Origin: Turneriella sp942492915 | GTDB lineage: Bacteria > Spirochaetota > Leptospiria > Turneriellales > Turneriellaceae | Direction of reading: 5' to 3' | Assembly: GCA_942492915.1 (NCBI GenBank) | Contig: OW818662.1 | Location: 1,860,001-1,924,000, forward strand | DNA: 64,000 nt | Part shown: positions 57,055 to 64,000 of the stretch, piece after piece | Numbering within the stretch: the stretch's first letter is position 1 | Layout: the number at the start of each line of letters is the position of its first letter | Notes under the pieces: generated by a model | Told to the model about the DNA's origin: nothing | Seen by the model: the letters and a program-made list of their open reading frames with translations, nothing else | The model's database searches: none | Made by a program: the position numbers and the translations under genes

Positions 57055-57585
57055 TCAACGCCCGTCGGTTGGCAATGCAGCGAGCTTCTGTTCTGCGAAC
57101 ACCCATTGCGCCCGCTGCTGTTCAGTCAGCAACTGAAGCCCTTGATGATAACGCACCCGATGCTCGTGAAGCCATTCGCGCTTGGCCGATTCAAATTCGC
57201 GCACATCTTTTGCCAGCAGGCGCAGGTCACCTTTAATCTCATTCAATGCCAGCTTCTCTTTAATCGCCTCTTGCATCAGGCGAAGCCGGTCTTTTTTCAC
57301 AATACACAGTTCGGTACACTGCCGAGCCGCTTCGCGAAGCGAAACTGCCTGCGTCGCTGAGAGGCTTAGGGCACGCGCATTGCCAACAATGAGCCCGAGA
57401 TCGGGGTAAACTTCTTCTTTGACGTCACGCACAAAGTAGTACGATTGAAATATGCCGCAGCGCAGAGGTTGGTCGACAGAAAAATCGAAATCCTCACGCC
57501 GTTCAAACCGGCAGGCAGTGAAGAGCAGCGCCAGCAGGAAAAAATAGGGGGCGGTGTATACAGCTCCACATCGCATTGCGTACAC
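57055..57585 (-). CDS. Lipoprotein with Spy/CpxP-like helical domain
   Basis: 176 residues. Signal with lipobox LLFTAC (C25). The mature part is helical: LSLSATQAVSLREAARQCTE and a long helix to LLTEQQRAQWVFAEQKLA, resembling LTxxQ/Spy-CpxP or heavy-metal sensor proteins. The two terminal motifs (LSATQ, LTEQQ) match the LTxxQ rule. It is in the same operon as the PP2C pair (7 bp to the next gene), so it may be the envelope sensor that feeds them. The link is inference. Confidence 0.65.
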   Translation of the reverse strand: MYAMRCGAVYTAPYFFLLALLFTACRFERREDFDFSVDQPLRCGIFQSYYFVRDVKEEVYPDLGLIVGNARALSLSATQAVSLREAARQCTELCIVKKDRLRLMQEAIKEKLALNEIKGDLRLLAKDVREFESAKREWLHEHRVRYHQGLQLLTEQQRAQWVFAEQKLAALPTDGR

Positions 57586-57700
57586 GTTTACCCGCGCTTA
57601 TCGTCTATGTAAAGAATAAAGCGGATTTCGATGCCTGAAATGACTATTTCTGTCTTTCATTATCACTTGCCGCACGGTCTAAATGGCGCATTTGGGGTTC

Positions 57701-58624
57701 ATGAAATACAAGAGCATGACCGAAGCTATCGGCAACACACCCCATTTGCGCATCAACAACCTGTTTTCGAGCGACTGCGAAGTCTGGGTCAAACTCGAAC
57801 GCCAGAACCCCGGTGCGAGTATCAAAGACCGCATCGCGCTGGCGATGATCGAAGACGCCGAACGGCGGGGCATTCTGAAGCCCGGTAGCGTGATCATTGA
57901 ACCAACCTCTGGTAACACGGGTATTGGCCTTGCCTTGGTTGCTGCGGCGAAGGGCTATAAGTTGACGCTGGTCATGCCTGAGAGCATGTCTGTTGAACGG
58001 CGTGCGATCATGGCCGCGTACGGCGCTCAATTTGAACTGACTCCGCGCGAAAAGGGCATGAAAGGCGCGATTGAAAAGGCAACGGAACTCGTGGCCGCGA
58101 CTCCCAATTCATGGATGCCGCAGCAATTTGAAAACGAAGCAAATATCGAAGTGCACCGCAAGACGACTGCACAGGAAATTCTGCGCGACTTTCCCGAAGG
58201 TATCGATGTCATGATCACCGGCGTCGGCACTGGCGGTCATCTCACAGGTGTGACCGAAGTTCTGCGGCAGAAATGGCCGAACCTTCAGGTTTATGCCGTC
58301 GAGCCTTCGGCCTCGCCGGTGATTTCGGGCGGCCAGCCTGGTCCACACCCCATTCAGGGAATCGGTGCGGGTTTTATTCCGAAGAACCTCAAAAAAGAAC
58401 TGCTCACGGGCGTGATTCAGGTCACGAAAGACGAAGCGTTTGAGTTCGCCAAACGTGCAGCAAGAGAAGAAGCACTTTTTATTGGTATTTCAAGCGGCGC
58501 ATCGCTTGCAGCGGTCGCGAAAAAGATTCCTGAACTGAAAAAGGGTTCTCGCATTCTGACGTTCAACTACGATACGGGTGAGCGCTACCTTTCGATCGAA
58601 GGCCTGTTTCAGTTACCAGCGTAA
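57701..58624 (+). CDS. cysK: Cysteine synthase (O-acetylserine sulfhydrylase)
   Basis: PLP enzyme making cysteine from O-acetylserine and sulfide. 307 residues from ATG 57701, with GGGG 4 nt upstream; an ATG 18 bp earlier also fits. PLP lysine K42 in NPGASIKDRIAL, substrate loop TSGNTGIG (69-76), phosphate loop GTGGHLTG and the C-terminal serine in ISSGASLAA are all present. It stands alone, divergent from the lipoprotein operon, and ends in a strong bidirectional terminator. Confidence 0.94.
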   Translation: MKYKSMTEAIGNTPHLRINNLFSSDCEVWVKLERQNPGASIKDRIALAMIEDAERRGILKPGSVIIEPTSGNTGIGLALVAAAKGYKLTLVMPESMSVERRAIMAAYGAQFELTPREKGMKGAIEKATELVAATPNSWMPQQFENEANIEVHRKTTAQEILRDFPEGIDVMITGVGTGGHLTGVTEVLRQKWPNLQVYAVEPSASPVISGGQPGPHPIQGIGAGFIPKNLKKELLTGVIQVTKDEAFEFAKRAAREEALFIGISSGASLAAVAKKIPELKKGSRILTFNYDTGERYLSIEGLFQLPA

Positions 58625-58626
58625 TC

Positions 58627-58667
58627 AAAACTGTTCGGTGACCCGTCGGGTCACCGAACAGTTTTTT
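58627..58667. terminator. Bidirectional rho-independent terminator
   Basis: AAAACTGTTCGGTGACCC, loop GTC, GGGTCACCGAACAGTTTT followed by T's on the plus strand and preceded by A's. An 18-bp perfect stem between the convergent cysK and liuC-like genes. The stop codon of the latter (58651) lies inside it. Confidence 0.93.
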
Positions 58668-59400
58668 CCAAGAAACTTTTCATTCGCGCCTGCGCATCTT
58701 CGGTAGAGCGCAATTTAGCAAGTTCGTGAATCAGCTGGTCACGGCTCATGGGCTCAAAGTTTTCATAAGCGTGCATTAAACGCTTCGCACTGCGCTGTGC
58801 CTGCTGCCCGGCAGAGAGAAGCGCTGAGCATAGATTCTGAACAGTCCCCCCAGCTTCACTTTCTGGCACTGCTTCAGCAATGAGGCCGCTGCGTAACGCA
58901 ACCTCCGCTCCAAAAACCTCAGCAGACAGAAAATACCGCTTCGCAAAAGTATTACTCGTCTTGCGCAGTACATAAGGTGAGATCACTGCCGGTATGATAC
59001 CCATCTTCACTTCAGAAAAGCAGAACTTTGCCCCTGCACCCGCAATTGCAACGTCGCACGCCGCCAGAATTCCGAGGCCGCCGCCAAAAATATTACCGTG
59101 TGCATACGCCACCGTCGGCACCGAAAGTTCGTAGATAAATTCGAACATTGAAGCGAGTTTCTTCGCGTCATCACGATTCTGTTCGTCAGAGTACGTTGCC
59201 TGCTCGCGCATGTAGTTGATGTCGGCACCCGCGCAGAATGATTTGCCGTTTCCTGTTATCAGAACGAGGCGAGCCTCTGCAGGTATTGCCTGCAGGGCGC
59301 CGCCGAGCGCCGCAATCATCTCAGCGTTAAACGCATTATGTTTTTCGGGCCGGTTTAGCGTGACCTTCCAAATCTGGTCTTCAAGTTTGCTTTCTACCAT
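58651..59400 (-). CDS. liuC: Enoyl-CoA hydratase family protein, probable methylglutaconyl-CoA hydratase
   Basis: Crotonase fold, 249 residues. Oxyanion-hole segments are GNGKSFCAGADINYM and GNIFGGGLGILAACD, with FSEVKMGIIPAVISPYV giving the active-site glutamate. The last segment together with the adjacent methylcrotonyl-CoA carboxylase beta gene (15 bp upstream) points to 3-methylglutaconyl-CoA hydratase of leucine breakdown rather than fatty acid beta-oxidation. Specificity is inferred from context. It is the terminal gene of the kup-kup-liuB-liuC run. Confidence 0.82.
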   Translation of the reverse strand: MVESKLEDQIWKVTLNRPEKHNAFNAEMIAALGGALQAIPAEARLVLITGNGKSFCAGADINYMREQATYSDEQNRDDAKKLASMFEFIYELSVPTVAYAHGNIFGGGLGILAACDVAIAGAGAKFCFSEVKMGIIPAVISPYVLRKTSNTFAKRYFLSAEVFGAEVALRSGLIAEAVPESEAGGTVQNLCSALLSAGQQAQRSAKRLMHAYENFEPMSRDQLIHELAKLRSTEDAQARMKSFLEKTVR

Positions 59401-59415
59401 AATCGTACGACCTCG

Positions 59416-61083
59416 TTACATACGAAATACCGGCTGCGTGAAGGGTTTCAGCGGCCGGCTTGATGCTGCCTCAAGCGCAAGGCGCAGTACATTTCGCGTG
59501 TCTGCGGGAGTGATCACTCCATCGTCCCACAGACGCGCTGAAGAATAGTATGCACTCGATTGCCCTTCAAATTGCAGAGATATTTTGCGGCGGATTTCGA
59601 CAAGTTCTGCGTCAAGTTTCTCACGGTCGAGCGCCTTGCCGCTCTTTGCCGCTTCGGCGAGCGCCGCCTGTTCCCGCACAATCGCGAGAACGCCGGCAGC
59701 CTCATTGCCGCCCATCACCGAGATGCGCGCATTCGGCCACATAAAGAGCATGTCGGGCGAATACGCACGGCCGCACATGCCATAGTTGCCCGCACCGTAA
59801 GAGCCGCCAATAATCACAGTGAATTTGGGTACGTTCGCATTGGAAACGGCGCTCACCATCTTTGCTCCGTCTTTGGCGATTCCGCCCTCTTCATATTTCT
59901 TACCGACCATGAAGCCCGTTATGTTCTGCAAAAATATCAGGGGAATCTGGCGTTGGCAGCACAGCTCGATAAAATGCGTACCTTTCAGCGCTGATTCTGA
60001 GAAGAGCACTCCGTTGTTGGCGAGAATTCCGACACGAAAACCGCCGATAGAAGCAAATGCACACACGAGAGTTTTTCCGTATTCGCCCTTGAATTCGAGA
60101 AATTCGCTGCCGTCGACAAGCCTCGCGATAATTTCCCGCACATCGAAGGGCTTACGACTTTCGGCGGGAATTATACCTTCCATTTCACGCGGTGCGTACA
60201 ACGGCTCAGAGAATTGCAACGATCGGGTCTCGGCGAGAGCGTTCGATGCCGGTTGTGGCAATGTACTGACTATGCTGCGCGCCTTCTGCAGGGCGTCGAA
60301 GTCATCGATAGCGTAATGGTCTGCCACACCTGACCGGCCCGTGTGCAGCCTTGCTCCCCCCAGGTCTTCGGCCGTAACTTCTTCGCCGGTTGCCATCTTG
60401 ACTAGCGGCGGCCCGGCAAGAAAGATCGTGCCGTGCTTCTCGACAATAATCGTCTCGTCGCACATCGCGGGCACGTACGCTCCGCCTGCGGTGCAAGAGC
60501 CCATCACAATCGCGATCTGCGCGATTCCCGCAGCCGACATGCGCGCCTGGTTATAGAATATGCGGCCAAAATGATCGCGATCGGGAAAAACCTCGTCCTG
60601 TTTCGGCAAAAATGCCCCGCCGCTATCGACCATATAGACGCAGGGCAATCTATTTAGCTCGGCGATCTCTTGCAGTCGCAGGTGCTTCTTCACCGTTATC
60701 GGGTAATACGTACCGCCCTTGACGGTCGCATCGTTAGCCAGAATGGCAACCATGCGGCCATGAACGTAACCGATGCCTGCGATCGCTCCGGCTCCGGGAA
60801 TATCTTCACCGGCGTAAAGCCCAAGCCCCGCAAATGCACCAATCTCCAGAAAGGGAGAACCGGCATCAATGAGACCAGCGATGCGATCGCGGGCAAAAAG
60901 TTTACCGCGGTCGGTATGCCTTTTCAGCGCCACTGCCCGGCCTTCTGGTGAGGTCTGCTTTATTTTTTCACCGTGCGCCTGAAGGTGAGCAGAGTATGCC
61001 CCTGCATTTGCTTTGAATTCCGTACCCGTAGTGACAATTCGGCTTTCGAATGCTGGCAGGTGCATCGACGTATTTTCTCGCAT
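59416..61083 (-). CDS. liuB: Methylcrotonyl-CoA carboxylase carboxyltransferase subunit
   Basis: 555 residues. Two crotonase-like carboxyltransferase domains: N-terminal with VDSGGAFLPKQDEVFPDRDHFG, and C-terminal with LQNITGFMVGKKYEEGGIAKDGAKMV split by GGSYGAGNYGMCGRAYSPD. Motifs and length are those of MCC beta rather than propionyl-CoA carboxylase. It transfers CO2 from biotin to 3-methylcrotonyl-CoA in leucine degradation. The biotin carboxylase alpha subunit is not present. The ATG shares one base with the kup stop (TGATG). Confidence 0.9.
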   Translation of the reverse strand: MRENTSMHLPAFESRIVTTGTEFKANAGAYSAHLQAHGEKIKQTSPEGRAVALKRHTDRGKLFARDRIAGLIDAGSPFLEIGAFAGLGLYAGEDIPGAGAIAGIGYVHGRMVAILANDATVKGGTYYPITVKKHLRLQEIAELNRLPCVYMVDSGGAFLPKQDEVFPDRDHFGRIFYNQARMSAAGIAQIAIVMGSCTAGGAYVPAMCDETIIVEKHGTIFLAGPPLVKMATGEEVTAEDLGGARLHTGRSGVADHYAIDDFDALQKARSIVSTLPQPASNALAETRSLQFSEPLYAPREMEGIIPAESRKPFDVREIIARLVDGSEFLEFKGEYGKTLVCAFASIGGFRVGILANNGVLFSESALKGTHFIELCCQRQIPLIFLQNITGFMVGKKYEEGGIAKDGAKMVSAVSNANVPKFTVIIGGSYGAGNYGMCGRAYSPDMLFMWPNARISVMGGNEAAGVLAIVREQAALAEAAKSGKALDREKLDAELVEIRRKISLQFEGQSSAYYSSARLWDDGVITPADTRNVLRLALEAASSRPLKPFTQPVFRM

Positions 61084-63041
61084 CAGGTAAGTCTCTCCAG
61101 TTGAAATTCACGCGGTTTTGAAACAATCAGCGGAACGCGCTCGAGCTCGACAATCGACGTATCGAGCCCGAATGCTTTCTCTTCGGTCGGGCAAAGCACC
61201 TTCAGCATTCGGTAAAACGTCGTCACCGTTCGCTCATAAAGATTCAGTTGATTGTCATGGCTGAGCACCCGGTCAAAGATGATGAACCTGAAATCTCCCA
61301 GAATATTTTTCTGGTTGAGCGAGGCATAGCGGCTCGTTATATCGACAACTCCCTCTTCGACGAGCGCCGAGACTGCTTTGCGGAAAAACTGATTAATGCG
61401 CGGTTCGACACGAAAGCCGAGCTTGAATTCTATGCGAATAACGTCGTTCGGCACGAGCACGTCGACCTTGTAAGCCATAGTGTACGGCTCATCGGTGACG
61501 TCGACATGGACAAACCAGTAGACATCCGCACGCTTGGGCTGTTTGAAAAACAGCGAATAGATCACTTTCCATTCGATCTCTGACGGGTTATTGGCCGAGG
61601 TCAGGTAAACGAGGTTCGTCGCGTACTTTGGCACCGAAGTGTCGTGGCTAAGTTCATGGAGAATATCAAAATAGTCTGAAAGCGGCACAAATTCCACCAG
61701 GCGGTTGCGAATCTTGCGCGCTGCGTACCACGACCACATAATGAAGAATATGGCGAGGCCAATAACAAGCGAGACCCAGCCGCCGTGCGAGAACTTTTCG
61801 AGGTTGGCGATCAGAAACGCAATTTCAACGCTGATAAACCCGACGAAAGCCGACAGAGGCACCACGAAATTTCTTGCCCGCACCGCCAGAAAGACCGTAA
61901 GCAATATTGTCGTCATCATCATGTCAAACGTGATCGCCATGCCGTACGCTGCCTCCATGTTCGCCGCACGACCGAACCAGAGCGTCACTGCAATGCAGCC
62001 AAACCACAACAACCGGTTTGCACTCGGCACATAGATCTGTCCCTTTAGGTTGGATGGATATTTTATACGCACCTTGGGCCACAGGTTCAACCGAATCGCT
62101 TCAGCAATGAGAGTGAACGCCCCGCTAATGATAGCCTGCGAAGCGATCACAGTGGCAATGGTCGCTATCAGAATGCCAGCAGGCAAGAACCAGACCGGCA
62201 TCAGCGAATAAAAAGGCGTCAGACCAGAAAGCGTGCGGCCGTTTACGTCAAGCGACTGGCCTGAAATCGACAGTAGAAACGCAGCCTGCCCTGAATAGTT
62301 GAGCAGAAGCGCAATTTTGACAAACATCCAGCTCGAACGGATATTCTTCAGCCCGCAATGACCCAGGTCGGTGTAGAGTGCCTCGGCGCCGGTGGTGCAG
62401 AGAAACACCGCACCGAGAATCCAATAACCCTGCGGATAATCGGCAAGCAAGTGATAGGCATACCACGGATTCATAGCCTTGAGCACGCCGGGGTTGTGAA
62501 TCAACTGCGCAAGACCCAGCGCCGCGATCATGAAAAACCAGACAAGCATGATCGGACCGAACCAGCGACCGACTATATTCGTTCCGAATTGCTGAAAAAT
62601 GAACAGGCCTGTTAAAATAACGACCACAATTTTGACTGTGGGAATTCCCGGCATCAGCGCTTCGAGGCCCTCAACTGCGGAAGACACAGAAATGGGCGGC
62701 GTAATCATGCCGTCGGCGAGCAGCGCACACCCGCCGACGACGGCGGGCACAATGAGCCACGGGCTGCGTCGGCGCACCAAAGTGAAAAGAGAAAAGATGC
62801 CACCCTCTCCATGGTTGTCTGCCCGCAGTGTTACCGTAACATATTTCAGGGTCGTAACGAGCGTGAGCGTCCAGAAAATACACGACAGTCCACCCAGAAT
62901 AAGTTCTTCGCTGAGCACGCGTGTCCCGGCAATCGCCGAAAACACGTAAAGCGGCGAAGTGCCGATGTCGCCATAGATAATGCCAAGCGCGACAATCAGG
63001 CCAGCGAGGGAGATGCGATGGTGTGAACCTGAATGCTGCAT
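61083..63041 (-). CDS. kup: Kup-type potassium transporter
   Basis: 652 residues. Twelve predicted helices in the first 450 residues, with the KUP signature GLIVALGIIYGDIGTSPLY at 15-33. A cytoplasmic C-terminal domain (about 450-652) follows, ending VPLIVSKPREFQLERL. A proton/potassium symporter of the inner membrane for low-osmolarity or acid conditions by family knowledge. It lies 6 bp after a second kup gene and shares a base with liuB, so transport and leucine genes may be on one mRNA. Confidence 0.93.
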   Translation of the reverse strand: MQHSGSHHRISLAGLIVALGIIYGDIGTSPLYVFSAIAGTRVLSEELILGGLSCIFWTLTLVTTLKYVTVTLRADNHGEGGIFSLFTLVRRRSPWLIVPAVVGGCALLADGMITPPISVSSAVEGLEALMPGIPTVKIVVVILTGLFIFQQFGTNIVGRWFGPIMLVWFFMIAALGLAQLIHNPGVLKAMNPWYAYHLLADYPQGYWILGAVFLCTTGAEALYTDLGHCGLKNIRSSWMFVKIALLLNYSGQAAFLLSISGQSLDVNGRTLSGLTPFYSLMPVWFLPAGILIATIATVIASQAIISGAFTLIAEAIRLNLWPKVRIKYPSNLKGQIYVPSANRLLWFGCIAVTLWFGRAANMEAAYGMAITFDMMMTTILLTVFLAVRARNFVVPLSAFVGFISVEIAFLIANLEKFSHGGWVSLVIGLAIFFIMWSWYAARKIRNRLVEFVPLSDYFDILHELSHDTSVPKYATNLVYLTSANNPSEIEWKVIYSLFFKQPKRADVYWFVHVDVTDEPYTMAYKVDVLVPNDVIRIEFKLGFRVEPRINQFFRKAVSALVEEGVVDITSRYASLNQKNILGDFRFIIFDRVLSHDNQLNLYERTVTTFYRMLKVLCPTEEKAFGLDTSIVELERVPLIVSKPREFQLERLT

Positions 63042-63047
63042 CTGATG

Positions 63048-64000
63048 TCAGGCCTGCGGTTTCTCTGACGAGAGTTGAATGTCGAGACTGAATTCACGCG
63101 GCTTCGAAACAATCAGCGGAACCCTTTCTACTTCCACAATTGAAGTATCGAGACCGAACGCCTTTTCTTCACCAGGGCACATCGCCTTCCACAGGCGGTG
63201 CAGTGAGGTTACAACTTTTTCATAAAAATTCAGCTCGTTGTCGTGTGTGAGCACCCGGTCGAGCACGACAAAACGAAAGTCGCCGATGATGTTCTTTTCG
63301 TGCAAAGACGCATAGCGACTGGTGATATCAACGATCCCTTTCTGTACAAGTTCGGTGACGACACGCCGAAAATACTGGTTGATGCGCGGTTCGACGCGAA
63401 AACCGAGTTTGAAATCGACGCGTATGACGTCATTCGGCACGAGCACATCGACGGTGCAAGCCCGCGTATACGGTTCATCGGTCACGTCGACGTGTACAAA
63501 CCAGTAGATATCCGCGCGCTTGGGCTGCTTGTAGAGCAGCGAATAGATCACTTTCCACTCAATTTCGTACTTATTATTCGCCGAGGTCATATAGACGAGA
63601 TTTGTCGCGTGCTTGCCGATCGAAGAGTCATGACTCAGGTCGTGCAGCGTATCGTAATATTCTTCAAGGCGCACAAATTCGACATAACGATTACGAATCT
63701 TGCGCGCCGCATACCATGACCAAATTACGACGAAGAAGCACAAACCCATAATGAGCGACACGTAGCCACCGTGAGCAAATTTATCGAGGTTAGCTACCAG
63801 AAACGTCAACTCAACGGAAAGAAAACCGGCCAGCATGGAGCTGACTAGCAACCAGCCATGGCCGCGCTGCCTCAGAAACACACCGAGCAGCATCGTCGTC
63901 ATCAGCATGTTGAACGTAATCGTCAGCCCGTAAGCCGCTTCCATATTTGCAGCGCGTTGAAAATAGAGTGTCACAAGTATGCAACCGAACCACAACAGTC
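63048..64000 (-). CDS. kup: Second Kup-type potassium transporter, C-terminal part (continues beyond window)
   Basis: The frame runs into the right window edge, so the start is outside. The visible part (more than 315 residues) has the last membrane helices and the whole cytoplasmic domain. It is a close paralogue of the neighbour: both have VHVDVTDEPYT and GLDTSIVE followed by ERVPLIVSKPREF, with many substitutions in between. The tandem duplication is therefore not recent. The tail SLDIQLSSEKPQA differs from the neighbour's. Confidence 0.92.
   Translation of the reverse strand, partial: LLWFGCILVTLYFQRAANMEAAYGLTITFNMLMTTMLLGVFLRQRGHGWLLVSSMLAGFLSVELTFLVANLDKFAHGGYVSLIMGLCFFVVIWSWYAARKIRNRYVEFVRLEEYYDTLHDLSHDSSIGKHATNLVYMTSANNKYEIEWKVIYSLLYKQPKRADIYWFVHVDVTDEPYTRACTVDVLVPNDVIRVDFKLGFRVEPRINQYFRRVVTELVQKGIVDITSRYASLHEKNIIGDFRFVVLDRVLTHDNELNFYEKVVTSLHRLWKAMCPGEEKAFGLDTSIVEVERVPLIVSKPREFSLDIQLSSEKPQA

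Overview
The window most likely comes from a Leptospirales spirochaete. A Turneriella-like organism is my best guess, from the 16S sequence as I can read it, the roughly 53% G+C, several lipoprotein signals with loose spirochaetal lipoboxes, and the abundance of class III cyclases and SpoIIE-type phosphatases. This is inference from memory; no database search was possible. The window is gene-dense and looks like ordinary chromosome. I see no prophage, insertion sequence, CRISPR array or integrase.

Layout. 1-5.6 kb: the end of a thioredoxin-like gene, then a leftward run from an outer-membrane protein through two small membrane proteins, a phosphohexomutase, a Nudix hydrolase and gpsA to a lipoprotein MsrB. 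5.6-16.2 kb: lipid and beta-oxidation genes (thiolase, acyltransferase, acyl-CoA dehydrogenase) mixed with an adenylate cyclase, a ferredoxin, queF, a CPBP protease and a 7TM-PP2C phosphatase. 16.3-22.4 kb: a complete leftward rRNA operon (16S - tRNA-Ile - tRNA-Ala - 23S - 5S) with promoter, structured leader, processing stems and terminator. 22.6-30.6 kb: trmH, acpP, fabG, a hydrolase, a large HAMP cyclase, a lipocalin and membrane proteins. 30.6-35.4 kb: an [FeFe]-hydrogenase operon (HndA, HndC and HndD types) ending in a substrate-binding-protein-like gene. 35.5-39.8 kb: tig - M23 peptidase - hemB - prmA. 39.8-53.5 kb: glutamate-synthase-like protein, homoserine dehydrogenase, several secreted proteins of unknown role, an Lgt-family protein, proA-nadD and a PpiD-like protein. 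53.5-57.6 kb: a signalling operon pairing an intact PP2C phosphatase with a degenerate one and a small lipoprotein. 57.7-64 kb: cysK, two leucine-degradation genes and two tandem kup potassium transporters, the second cut by the window edge.

Most notable: (1) msrB carries two 57-bp palindromic repeat units inserted in frame next to its catalytic cysteine. (2) The 23S gene has an AT-rich insertion of about 190 nt in domain V at the position of helix 79, held by a 22-bp stem. (3) nadD is out of frame at a run of ten T's directly after its start. (4) The PP2C/pseudo-PP2C/lipoprotein operon looks like a dedicated signalling module. (5) The hydrogenase operon contains a signal-less substrate-binding-like protein.
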